A DNA stretch of 45,811 nt, taken from positions 1 through 45,811 of the forward strand of contig CALXLB010000025.1 of the NCBI GenBank assembly GCA_944389085.1, in the 5' to 3' direction. The notes under the pieces were generated by a model. The model was given only the letters and a program-made list of their open reading frames with translations, was not told the origin of the DNA and made no database searches. The stretch is from an uncultured Spirochaetaceae bacterium (GTDB lineage: Bacteria; Spirochaetota; Spirochaetia; Sphaerochaetales; Sphaerochaetaceae). The position numbers were made by a program, and so were the translations under genes. Positions 6,704 through 14,449 of the stretch are shown here, piece after piece. Positions within the stretch are counted from its first letter, which is position 1. Each line of letters begins with the position of its first letter.

Positions 6704-7489
6704 TTACTGTGGCTGCTTGCCAATATAAGCAAGAATACCACCGTCGACATAGAGAACATGTCCATTAACAAAGTTAGAAGCATCGGATGCGAGGAATACA
6801 GCTGGTCCCTGAAGATCGGATGTCTTTCCCCATCTGTGTGCAGGTGTCTTTGCGAGGATGAACTCATTGAACGGATTTCCAGGCACTCTGAGAGGAGCTG
6901 TCTGCGGAGTCTCGATATACCCAGGTCCAATACCATTGCACTGGATATTGTATTCGCCATATTCGCTGGCAATATTTCTTGTAAGCATCTTCAAGCCGCC
7001 CTTAGCAGCTGCATATGCGCTTACAGTCTCTCTTCCGAGCTCTGACATCATGGAACAGATGTTGATGATCTTACCATGTCCCTGCTTGATCATACCAGGA
7101 ATTACAGCCTTAGAGACGATGAATGGACCATTGAGGTCAATATCGATGACCTTGCGGAAATCAGCAGCACTCATCTCTGTCATCGGGATTCTCTTAATGA
7201 TACCTGCATTATTCACAAGAATATCGATCTTTCCGAATTCACTGATGATTTTCTCTGTTGTAGCCTGTACCTGAGCTTCATCTGTAACATCACAGACATA
7301 GCCCTTTGCCTCGATTCCAGCTTCCTTATATGAAGCCATTCCCTTGTCTACAAGTTCCTGATTGATATCATTGAAAACAATCTTTGCACCAGCTGTATGG
7401 AAAGCTGTAGCGATTGCAAATCCAATACCATAAGATGCGCCTGTTACCCATGCGACTTTCCCTTCAAGGGAAAAATCTTTCATCTCCAT
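6704..7489 (-). CDS. Short-chain dehydrogenase/reductase, gluconate 5-dehydrogenase-like
   Basis: 261 aa from ATG 7489, chosen because GGAGG lies 6 nt upstream. The NAD(P) site TGASYGIG is near the N-terminus, followed by the NNAG motif. The catalytic Ser (in NICSMMSE), Tyr and Lys (SAYAAAK) are present, and the C-terminus has the VNGHVLYVDGG motif. Overall it resembles the gluconate 5-dehydrogenase/2-deoxygluconate dehydrogenase group, which interconverts hexonates and keto-acids in sugar-acid catabolism. The substrate assignment is an inference. It lies downstream of a glycoside hydrolase-like gene but has its own promoter. Confidence 0.85.
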   Translation of the reverse strand: MEMKDFSLEGKVAWVTGASYGIGFAIATAFHTAGAKIVFNDINQELVDKGMASYKEAGIEAKGYVCDVTDEAQVQATTEKIISEFGKIDILVNNAGIIKRIPMTEMSAADFRKVIDIDLNGPFIVSKAVIPGMIKQGHGKIINICSMMSELGRETVSAYAAAKGGLKMLTRNIASEYGEYNIQCNGIGPGYIETPQTAPLRVPGNPFNEFILAKTPAHRWGKTSDLQGPAVFLASDASNFVNGHVLYVDGGILAYIGKQPQ

Positions 7490-7524
7490 ATTCTGCCTCC
7501 TATCTATCATTGCCGAACGTAAAA

Positions 7525-7553
7525 AGTCTACATCGGCTTCACCCTTCTTTCAA
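7525..7553 (-). promoter_or_regulatory. Promoter of the SDR gene
   Basis: Read leftward: TTGAAA (7548-7553), 17 bp, TAGACT (7525-7530). The predicted leader of about 30 nt includes the GGAGG at 7496-7500. Confidence 0.55.
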
Positions 7554-7555
7554 GG

Positions 7556-7580
7556 AAAAACGGAACAGCGTTCCGTTTTA
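7556..7580 (-). terminator. Intrinsic terminator after the glycoside hydrolase-like gene
   Basis: A perfect 10-bp stem (7570-7579 with 7557-7566) encloses a 3-nt loop. T-rich sequence follows on the leftward strand. It lies a few bases past the stop at 7584. Confidence 0.8.
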
Positions 7581-7583
7581 TCC

Positions 7584-9020
7584 TCAGAGTTTATCTATCA
7601 GCATCGAACACTTGCCGGATGGTATCGGCAGTATCTTCTTCTTGTCATCCTCAAGAATATGAATAGTAAAATAATACAGCTTCTCAGACTCCAGCCGGAT
7701 CTCCCATCCTCGTGTATTTTTGTTGGAAAGAATAGTGATGCTGTTCTTCTTCAGAGACAAGTCTTCAATACCCATCTCCTCGAGCGACTGCATGGTCCAG
7801 TTGACTGTCTTTCTTGGCAGAGAAATCTCCAGCCCGATGATATTCTCTATCATAAGTGCCACAGAAATCAGACCAAGCATTGGAAGATAGCGTTTCCTGT
7901 TCTCTGTTCCTTCCGGCGTTGCTGCAGGCCCTTCTGAACCCGGCTTGTAGATTTCCCAGCAATCGCCCTGTGTCTCTGAATCTGGGTGCAAAGTATCCAG
8001 AATGAAATACATATGCCTGATTGCACATTCTCGGGCAAAGACAAATGAACCATAGTTCATCAAGCCTTTTACTACCATATAGATGAAGAATGATGTAACA
8101 CCACCGGAATATCCATTGCCCTCTGCAGAGAAGAATGGAGATGAAGCAGGAACTGACGGGAACGGATTCTCCGTTCCAAACTCATTCTCATCTTTCAGTT
8201 TCTCAATGAGGAATGAGGCATATTCATCATTAGGAATCTCTGCAAGCATTGTCCAATAACATCCGATATGCTTGTTCTTGATTCTCTGCTCATCTTTATC
8301 CAGGTCATAATAGAACTTATCTTCGCTATCCCACATCATGCCATTGATTCTTGTCTTTACAGAGAAGTAGATCCGTTTATAGCGGAAAGACAGTTCTTTA
8401 TCGTTGAGGATATCACCGATATATGACATGTATAGCGCAAAGACAGCAATTGCTGAATTGTAATCGACTGTATAAACAGCACCACAACGTGGCAGATTAC
8501 CCATATGGGTTGCACTTTCAGGCACACTATACAGCCCGTTTGCCTTCATGCAGTTGGTCTGTATCCACTGGAAATACTTCTCAAGAACAGGAACAACGTC
8601 CTTAAGCCTCTTCTTATTGCCGATTTTATGATAGAAAACAAATTCGACATAAGAAAGAAGAGGAAGAGAAACACCCAGAGGATTATCTTCCATGAAAACC
8701 GGTTTTTTTGAATCTATATCATAGCACTCGGCAATCTGACCATCTTCTCCTTGCATTGAATAGAAGAAATCAATCATCGAGTACGGACTATATATCTGAT
8801 TGCTATAGACCAGGAAAAGTGATGACAGACACGCATCAAAAAGGTTTATGACTCCCGAGTCTCCATGGGTAAAGTACCCTTCAGGAAACACTCCGTCCTT
8901 TTCACCCTGATGCCAGACTTCATCGAGCCAAACCCAGGTTCTGTCGTACATATCAACAAAATCCTGATCATAGAAATGAATTCGGGGGACTAAATCTTTT
9001 ACCAATTCCAAACTCCGCAT
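7584..9020 (-). CDS. (alpha/alpha)6-barrel glycoside hydrolase-like protein (MGH1/GH63/trehalase-like)
   Basis: 478 aa, no signal peptide, so probably cytoplasmic. The sequence is rich in aromatic residues and has motifs typical of inverting six-hairpin glycosidases: FEWIQ-like helices (EKYFQWIQTNCMKANGLY), a YNSAIAVFALYMSYIG helix, CYWTMLAEIPNDEYA (compare GYWP-type motifs) and QGDCWEIYKPGSEGPA near the C-terminus. Family 63 and mannosylglycerate hydrolases share this layout. I cannot assign the substrate. Its neighbours are a lipid kinase and an SDR sugar-acid dehydrogenase. The ATG at 9020 has only a weak Shine-Dalgarno. Confidence 0.7.
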   Translation of the reverse strand: MRSLELVKDLVPRIHFYDQDFVDMYDRTWVWLDEVWHQGEKDGVFPEGYFTHGDSGVINLFDACLSSLFLVYSNQIYSPYSMIDFFYSMQGEDGQIAECYDIDSKKPVFMEDNPLGVSLPLLSYVEFVFYHKIGNKKRLKDVVPVLEKYFQWIQTNCMKANGLYSVPESATHMGNLPRCGAVYTVDYNSAIAVFALYMSYIGDILNDKELSFRYKRIYFSVKTRINGMMWDSEDKFYYDLDKDEQRIKNKHIGCYWTMLAEIPNDEYASFLIEKLKDENEFGTENPFPSVPASSPFFSAEGNGYSGGVTSFFIYMVVKGLMNYGSFVFARECAIRHMYFILDTLHPDSETQGDCWEIYKPGSEGPAATPEGTENRKRYLPMLGLISVALMIENIIGLEISLPRKTVNWTMQSLEEMGIEDLSLKKNSITILSNKNTRGWEIRLESEKLYYFTIHILEDDKKKILPIPSGKCSMLIDKL

Positions 9021-9063
9021 CTAAGGAAAAATCCCTGCTCTTTGTCCTTAAATCGCATTCTAC

Positions 9064-9092
9064 ATATTATCGCAAGGAAACTGAGAAGTCAA
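9064..9092 (-). promoter_or_regulatory. Promoter of the glycoside hydrolase-like gene
   Basis: Read leftward: TTGACT (9087-9092), 17 bp, TAATAT (9064-9069), giving a leader of about 37 nt. An inverted repeat TTTTACT...AGTAAAA (9100-9106 and 9121-9127) sits just upstream of the -35 and could bind a regulator. Confidence 0.65.
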
Positions 9093-9146
9093 ATTGTTTT
9101 TTTACTATATTTTCTGTTACAGTAAAAGGAATTACTTGTTTTATTA

Positions 9147-10121
9147 TTATTTTTGAAAGTTTTCTTGTCTCATACTGGGTTTCTTTACAGAGGGAGATGT
9201 ACCGCAAAACAGCTCAAGAGCTCCTGGACAGATAGTAATAGTAATACTTCTGCCATGATGAGAGAAAAGTTCGCCATCGCAATGTGCTTCGACAACAGCC
9301 TCATCTGCTTTGATGATTACCTCTCTGGCTTTAATATAAGCAAAGTCGTTTTTATCAGAAATCTGCGCACCGCGGAAAAAGGCAAGAACAGCTTTCAGAA
9401 GTCCTTTCCGCTCAAAGCCATGGGTTGTATACATCACATCAAAATATGAGTCATCAATCTCTGCAAGCGGTGCCATGATGAAAGCAGAACCCATACGTCT
9501 TCCGTTGGATACAGAAATCTGCTGTGTTTCCAATCTTCTGCTCTCCCCATCGATTGTCAGCGTGACGCTATAAGGCTTAGGCGGATGAGCCAGAATGGAA
9601 AGAAACGCAATGGCATAACTGAGCATTCCATTAATGTGCTTATACTCCATAGCCTTGAAATTAACCATCGGTTCAAATCCGAATCCAGCACCATTCACAA
9701 AATACATCCCATCAGGGTGCTCTGTATCCTTGCAAAGGCCTGCATCGATTCTTTTCGCGTTTCCGGATGCTATGAGGCGTACTGCTTTCTTCTGATTTCC
9801 AGGTATTCCCGCCATCCAGGCAAAATCATTGCCACGTCCAATAGGAATAACACCCATCCTTACATTTTTCGCACCGGATTTGAGTATGCCATTCACCGTT
9901 TCATTGACAGTCCCATCACCACCAGCTGCCACTATCGTATCATAGCCATAGCTGGCTCCACGCCTAGCAAGACTTTCAGCATGACCGGGAGCTCGTGTAT
10001 AGGCAACTGTACACTCCCTTCCCAGCCCACGGAAGAGTGCCTGTATCTGCTTGGCTTTTTTTCTGCCGCGGCCTTTGGAAGCATTAGGATTGATGATGAG
10101 GAGAATGTCCTTTTTCAGCAT
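9147..10121 (-). CDS. Diacylglycerol kinase-family lipid kinase (YegS/DagK-like)
   Basis: 324 aa. The N-terminus IILIINPNASKGRG-type strand (here LLIINPNASKGRGRKKA), AAGGDGTVNETVNG and IPIGRGNDFAW are the catalytic motifs of the DAGK/sphingosine kinase fold, which phosphorylates a lipid hydroxyl with ATP. In bacteria such enzymes recycle diacylglycerol or act on other lipids. The exact lipid is not evident. TACAAT lies 8 nt before the ATG at 10121, with TTGCCC 17 bp further up, implying an almost leaderless message. The gene is divergent from nagA. Confidence 0.88.
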   Translation of the reverse strand: MLKKDILLIINPNASKGRGRKKAKQIQALFRGLGRECTVAYTRAPGHAESLARRGASYGYDTIVAAGGDGTVNETVNGILKSGAKNVRMGVIPIGRGNDFAWMAGIPGNQKKAVRLIASGNAKRIDAGLCKDTEHPDGMYFVNGAGFGFEPMVNFKAMEYKHINGMLSYAIAFLSILAHPPKPYSVTLTIDGESRRLETQQISVSNGRRMGSAFIMAPLAEIDDSYFDVMYTTHGFERKGLLKAVLAFFRGAQISDKNDFAYIKAREVIIKADEAVVEAHCDGELFSHHGRSITITICPGALELFCGTSPSVKKPSMRQENFQK

Positions 10122-10129
10122 ACTTGGAT

Positions 10130-10158
10130 ATTGTATTTTACTTCTTTAACAGGGGCAA
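10130..10158 (-). promoter_or_regulatory. Promoter of the lipid kinase gene (near-leaderless)
   Basis: Read leftward: TTGCCC (10153-10158), 17 bp, TACAAT (10130-10135), then 8 nt to the ATG. Confidence 0.55.
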
Positions 10159-10196
10159 CAGCTTAACACGAAAACAATACCTCAAATTACGAATAA

Positions 10197-10205
10197 TGAT
10201 ATACT
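10197..10205 (+). promoter_or_regulatory. Extended -10 promoter of nagA (leaderless)
   Basis: TGA followed by TATACT (10200-10205), then 7 nt to ATG 10213. The predicted start is within a base of the ATG, and no Shine-Dalgarno is present. Confidence 0.6.
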
Positions 10206-10212
10206 TCAAAGT

Positions 10213-11349
10213 ATGAAAACTTTAATAAAGAACATCGAAGCCGTTGTATCTGGCAGGCTTATAAAAACAGATCTGGCCTTTGAGAATGGTATCTTCTGCT
10301 CACCAGAAGGCAATGGCAAAGAGATCGATGGAACAAATCTCATCGCCATACCGGGTTTCATAGATACACACATACATGGCATCGGGGGATTTGGAACTGA
10401 AGATGGAACAGCAGAAGCCATCCTTGGAATGTCATCAGCGTTAGCGAAAGCAGGGGTCACATCATTCTTCCCTACAATTTATACGGATACTATGGAACGT
10501 ATAACAATGGATGAAAAAGCCATTGTATCCGCTGCCGGAAAAGAAAAAGGGGCAACGATTGCCGGAATCCATATCGAAGGGCCATTCATCTCTCCTAACA
10601 GAATCGGAGCACAGAATCCGTTAGGCAGGCTGGATCCTGACGAAAAAGCTTTCAGCATCATGCTCGAAGCGGGCAATGGCATGATAAAGGCCATGACAGC
10701 GGCTCCGGAACTCAAAGGGATTGAACGCATAGCAGAATTATGCCAGGAAAACAGGATCGTCATGCTAATGGGACATACCGATGCTACATATGAAGAAGCT
10801 ATGCATGGCATGGATATCGGAATCAGACACACCACGCATCTCTTCAACGCCATGTCGGGATTCTCTCACAGAAAACCAGGTGTAGTAGGCTGTGCGTTGA
10901 TGCATGACCAGATGAGCGTGGAAATCATCGGAGACGGAAAGCATGTGAATAAAGACATCGTAAAATTCGTGATAGAAACCAAAGGTGCTGAAAACACCGT
11001 CATCATCACAGATTCTCTCCGTCCGACAATGCAGGATGAAGGGCTTCTCACAGCCAATGGCGTCGAAGTGGAAATGGGAGATGGCCTCTGGGTGACAAAA
11101 GGCAGACCAGAACTGATTCAAGGTTCTTCTCTGACTATGCACAAAGCGTTTGTGAATCTGGTCAGGTGGGGCATTCCTATAGAAACGGCCTCTCTCGTCA
11201 CATCGACAACGCCAGCGCGACGCTATGCTCTTAACGACCGCGGAGAAATACTTCCTGGCAAGAGAGCCGATCTTGTTGTAATGAACAGGAATCTAGGAAT
11301 AGAATTCACGATTATCAATGGAGAAATAATATGTGGTACAGCAAACTGA
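10213..11349 (+). CDS. nagA: N-acetylglucosamine-6-phosphate deacetylase
   Basis: 378 aa, full length. It removes the acetyl group from GlcNAc-6-P, giving GlcN-6-P for glycolysis or wall synthesis. Amidohydrolase motifs visible are PGFIDTHIHG (metal-binding HxH), IEGPFISPNRIGAQNP, MGHTDATYEEA and HTTHLFNAMSG. An Asp in IITDSLRP takes the place of the usual catalytic TDA motif, and the C-terminus has the GKRADLVVM block. The start ATG has no Shine-Dalgarno but follows an extended -10. It overlaps pepD by 19 bp. No nagB is nearby. Confidence 0.93.
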   Translation: MKTLIKNIEAVVSGRLIKTDLAFENGIFCSPEGNGKEIDGTNLIAIPGFIDTHIHGIGGFGTEDGTAEAILGMSSALAKAGVTSFFPTIYTDTMERITMDEKAIVSAAGKEKGATIAGIHIEGPFISPNRIGAQNPLGRLDPDEKAFSIMLEAGNGMIKAMTAAPELKGIERIAELCQENRIVMLMGHTDATYEEAMHGMDIGIRHTTHLFNAMSGFSHRKPGVVGCALMHDQMSVEIIGDGKHVNKDIVKFVIETKGAENTVIITDSLRPTMQDEGLLTANGVEVEMGDGLWVTKGRPELIQGSSLTMHKAFVNLVRWGIPIETASLVTSTTPARRYALNDRGEILPGKRADLVVMNRNLGIEFTIINGEIICGTAN

Positions 11350-12758
11350 ATAATACACGTCTCTGGAAAATCTTCTCAGAGATTTCCGCAATTCCACGCG
11401 AAAGCGGCAATGAAGAAGGAATCAGAAACTACCTCCTTTCATGGGCTTCTGAAAAAGGAATAGAGGCTTCTGCTGATGAGAAAGGAAATGTCTACATGTC
11501 TAAACCTGGAACAAAAGGCTTTGAAAAGCTCCCGCCGGTGGCACTTCAGGCTCATGTTGACATGGTATGCGTAAAGAAAGACAAATCAAATCATGACTTC
11601 ACCAAAGATCCGATCAAAGTGAAGACTGATGGCACTGTAATCTATGCAGATGGTACTTCTCTTGGAGCAGATGATGGTCTGGGAGTAGCAATTATTCTTG
11701 ATATCTTCTCCGATCCGGATGCAAAACATGGTCCGATTGAAGGAATTTTCACAGTTGAGGAAGAGACAGGCCTTGGTGGAGCATATGCCATTGATGCTTC
11801 AAAAGTCAAAGCAAGAAGACTGATCAATATTGATAGTGAAGAAGAAGGAATCATCTACATAGGCTGTGCAGGCGGCGTCGATATCGATGCGACAATGAAG
11901 CTCAAGTACGAAAAAGCAACAGGCACAGCTCTTTCTGTGAAGGTTTCAGGGCTTCTAGGAGGACATAGTGGTGGGGAAATCCATAAGGGTAGAGCAAATG
12001 CCATCAAGATTCTTGCTCGTTACCTCGACAGGCTCCCATCTTTCCAGATTGCTTCAATCTCCGGAGGAACAAGAAGGAATGTGATTCCTTCCTCTGCAGA
12101 GGCCATCATTACAGTTTCAGATAAGACTACAGCCATATCACAGGCAAAATCACTGCAGGAAGAGCTTTCTTTTGAATATGCAAAGAACGATCCAGGCATC
12201 AGGATTTCTGTCACAGAGACAGAAATGCCTGCAACTGCCATCAAAGCAAAGAAGAGCCAGAAAATCGCGGGACTGCTTCTCACATCTCCTCACGGAGTCA
12301 GGGATATGAGTCTTTCCATCCCGGGCATCGTGGAAACATCAGACAATCTTGCCATTGTATCCATGGACAGCGACAGGATTACCGTAATCTATTCTGTAAG
12401 AAGCAATGTTGATTCCAAGAAGAACAGCCTGATGTCTGAGATTCTCACTCTTACCGCAGCTTTCGGATTCAAAGCAAAAGCCGGAGGCAGTTATCCATCA
12501 TGGACACCTGATCCTGCTTCAAAGCTGGCAAAGGAGGTCTCAGCTGCATATAAATCAATAACCGGAAAGAAAGCTGAAGTCACAGCAATCCATGCAGGCC
12601 TGGAATGCGGAATAATCAATTCAATCATTCCTGGTATGGAATCCGTATCGCTCGGCCCGGATCTTGCAGATGTCCATTCTGTCAATGAAAAAGCCGATGT
12701 AGCTTCTGCAGAACGTACCGCCCAGTTTGTAAAGCAGATGCTGCCAATGCTGAAGTAA
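11331..12758 (+). CDS. pepD: Aminoacyl-histidine dipeptidase (M20 family, PepD-like)
   Basis: 475 aa, close to the usual PepD length. It is a cytoplasmic zinc dipeptidase that hydrolyses Xaa-His and other dipeptides. Metal-site motifs in order are ALQAHVDMVC, GADDGLG and EEETGLGG. A lid/dimerisation region with GLLGGHSGGEIHKGRANAI follows, and a late HAGLECG block carries the C-terminal ligand. It begins inside nagA with GGAG upstream of the ATG, so the two are co-transcribed. The pairing suggests salvage of wall or peptide material. Confidence 0.92.
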   Translation: MWYSKLNNTRLWKIFSEISAIPRESGNEEGIRNYLLSWASEKGIEASADEKGNVYMSKPGTKGFEKLPPVALQAHVDMVCVKKDKSNHDFTKDPIKVKTDGTVIYADGTSLGADDGLGVAIILDIFSDPDAKHGPIEGIFTVEEETGLGGAYAIDASKVKARRLINIDSEEEGIIYIGCAGGVDIDATMKLKYEKATGTALSVKVSGLLGGHSGGEIHKGRANAIKILARYLDRLPSFQIASISGGTRRNVIPSSAEAIITVSDKTTAISQAKSLQEELSFEYAKNDPGIRISVTETEMPATAIKAKKSQKIAGLLLTSPHGVRDMSLSIPGIVETSDNLAIVSMDSDRITVIYSVRSNVDSKKNSLMSEILTLTAAFGFKAKAGGSYPSWTPDPASKLAKEVSAAYKSITGKKAEVTAIHAGLECGIINSIIPGMESVSLGPDLADVHSVNEKADVASAERTAQFVKQMLPMLK

Positions 12759-12790
12759 GGAGGAAGCGGGGCACTGCCCCGCACCTTATG
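12757..12790 (+). promoter_or_regulatory. Shine-Dalgarno separated from its ATG by a perfect hairpin
   Basis: AAGGAGG (12757-12763) overlaps the pepD stop. It is followed by an 8-bp inverted repeat (12766-12773 with 12775-12782) and then ATG 12788. Linear spacing is 24 nt. If the hairpin folds, the effective spacing is about 7 nt. It lacks a T-run, so it is a poor terminator. Confidence 0.5.
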
Positions 12791-13219
12791 CAAAGAGCTA
12801 TAACACTGACACTGTCAACACCGCTTTATTATCACCCATCATCACAGTCTCTTGATGAACTCATTGAAAAAACCATACATGCCCCTGTCGGATATGATGC
12901 CATGATAAAGGCTGAGTATTCATTCAGAGAAGAACAGCTTTCCATCAGCTTCATATCTTCGGGAGAAAGAAACGGATATACAGAAGATGAAAAGAAAATC
13001 ATCGAAACAGGAGGAATATTAGCCAGAAAGGAAGAAGAGACCGAAGAGATTCCTGCGGGCAGATACATCTTTGAACAGCTGCCGATTCTTCCTGAAGCGA
13101 AAATCCTGCCAAGAATCATTCTGCCTTATACAAAAGAGAAAGAAGGATTATTCTATATAAGGCTTTTCAATGAAAGCATCCTTGAATGCATTGCACAGCT
13201 TCTCTTCCCCTCTCTCTGA
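12788..13219 (+). CDS. Conserved-looking protein of unknown function
   Basis: 143 aa. I do not recognise the family. There is no signal peptide or membrane segment. The sequence is acidic in the middle (KEEETEEIPAG) and contains an IPAGRYIFEQLP segment. The composition and codon use match the neighbouring rightward genes, and it sits tightly between pepD and traB, so I regard it as real. Translation would need the hairpin-bridged Shine-Dalgarno upstream, because no other in-frame start has one. The traB promoter lies just past its stop. Confidence 0.65.
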   Translation: MQRAITLTLSTPLYYHPSSQSLDELIEKTIHAPVGYDAMIKAEYSFREEQLSISFISSGERNGYTEDEKKIIETGGILARKEEETEEIPAGRYIFEQLPILPEAKILPRIILPYTKEKEGLFYIRLFNESILECIAQLLFPSL

Positions 13220-13227
13220 AGCTTGGT

Positions 13228-13233
13228 TATACT
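13228..13233 (+). promoter_or_regulatory. -10 element of traB (leaderless)
   Basis: TATACT lies exactly 6 nt before ATG 13240. A weak TTCCCC (13205-13210) is 17 bp upstream. No Shine-Dalgarno is present. Confidence 0.5.
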
Positions 13234-13239
13234 CTTGTC

Positions 13240-14430
13240 ATGCACATCGAGAAAATCAGCGATACATACCACCGTATAACCTTTGCCAATGGAGATGAAG
13301 TTTTCCTCATTGGTACAGCTCATGTCTCAAAAGACAGCGTGGCTCAGGTCGCAGAAATAATTGAAGAAGAAAATCCCGACAGAATCTGTGTGGAGCTTGA
13401 TGCCTCCAGACTCTCAAGCAAGACGCAGAAAACAAACTGGGATAATACGGATATCAGGAAAGTCTTCCGCGAAGGAAAAGGTTTCCTGCTTCTGGCAAAT
13501 ACCGCACTCGCATCTTTTCAGAGAAAGATGGGAGCACAAACAGGTACAAAGCCTGGTGAAGAGCTGCTAGGGGCAGTAAAACTTGCAGAAGAAAAGAATA
13601 TCCCAATGTCCCTCTGCGACAGAGAGATACAGACAACTTTCAGAAGAGCCTGGGCCAAATCATCGCTCTGGAATAAATGCAAACTTCTCGCAACCCTCAT
13701 TTCAGCAGCATTTTCAAATGAGGAAATTTCTCCGGAAGAACTGGAAAGCCTCAAGAAACAGGAAACACTGGAAGGCATGCTCCGAGAAGTTGCAAAAGAA
13801 CTTCCATCAATAAAAGAAGTTCTTATTGATGAAAGAGACACATATCTGGCAACTAAAATCTACAACGCTCCGGGAAAGAAAAAAGTAGCAGTCATAGGAG
13901 CAGGACATACCAGTGGCGTACTGGAAACATTCGACAAACTGGAAAACAATGGACAGGTCAAGTCCATAGAAGAACTCGATACTGTACCCAAAAGCAGAGG
14001 AATCGGAAAAGCAATCGGTTATATCATTCCTGCCCTCATTGTAATTCTTCTCGTTGTCGGTGTTGTGGCAAATGGATGGGACCAGGGACTGAGAACCTTC
14101 CTCTATTGGGTATTAGTGAACGCAGGAGGAACATTCATAACATCATGCATCGCAGCAGCCCATCCTTTGAATATCATCTGCTGTGCTGTTACCGCTCCGT
14201 TTTTTGCGCTCAATCCGGTTCTCGGAGTCGGTATGCTTGGAGGTATACTGGAAGCTACTTTCAGAAAACCGAAAGTAAAGGATTTTGAAACTCTTAATGA
14301 TGATGCTATGCACCTCTCCGGATGGTACAAGAACAGAATCCTCCATTGTCTGCTTGTATTCTTCCTCAGTTCATTAGGAAGTGTTTTAGGAACATTTGTC
14401 GCCTTCCCGCTTCTGATTGCAAGAGTTTAG
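13240..14430 (+). CDS. TraB/PrgY family membrane protein
   Basis: 396 aa from ATG 13240. The N-terminal TraB domain shows FLIGTAHVSKDS, DRICVELDASR and a late AVIGAGHTSGV motif. The C-terminal third carries several hydrophobic segments (IIPALIVILLVVGVVANG, then two or three more) that place it in the cytoplasmic membrane. The family includes PrgY/TraB, which reduce pheromone activity in Enterococcus, and resembles TIKI proteases. The role in other bacteria is unclear. A hairpin terminator for it lies inside the convergent radA gene. Confidence 0.82.
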   Translation: MHIEKISDTYHRITFANGDEVFLIGTAHVSKDSVAQVAEIIEEENPDRICVELDASRLSSKTQKTNWDNTDIRKVFREGKGFLLLANTALASFQRKMGAQTGTKPGEELLGAVKLAEEKNIPMSLCDREIQTTFRRAWAKSSLWNKCKLLATLISAAFSNEEISPEELESLKKQETLEGMLREVAKELPSIKEVLIDERDTYLATKIYNAPGKKKVAVIGAGHTSGVLETFDKLENNGQVKSIEELDTVPKSRGIGKAIGYIIPALIVILLVVGVVANGWDQGLRTFLYWVLVNAGGTFITSCIAAAHPLNIICCAVTAPFFALNPVLGVGMLGGILEATFRKPKVKDFETLNDDAMHLSGWYKNRILHCLLVFFLSSLGSVLGTFVAFPLLIARV

Positions 14431-14449
14431 AAGCACTGCTAATTAATAG

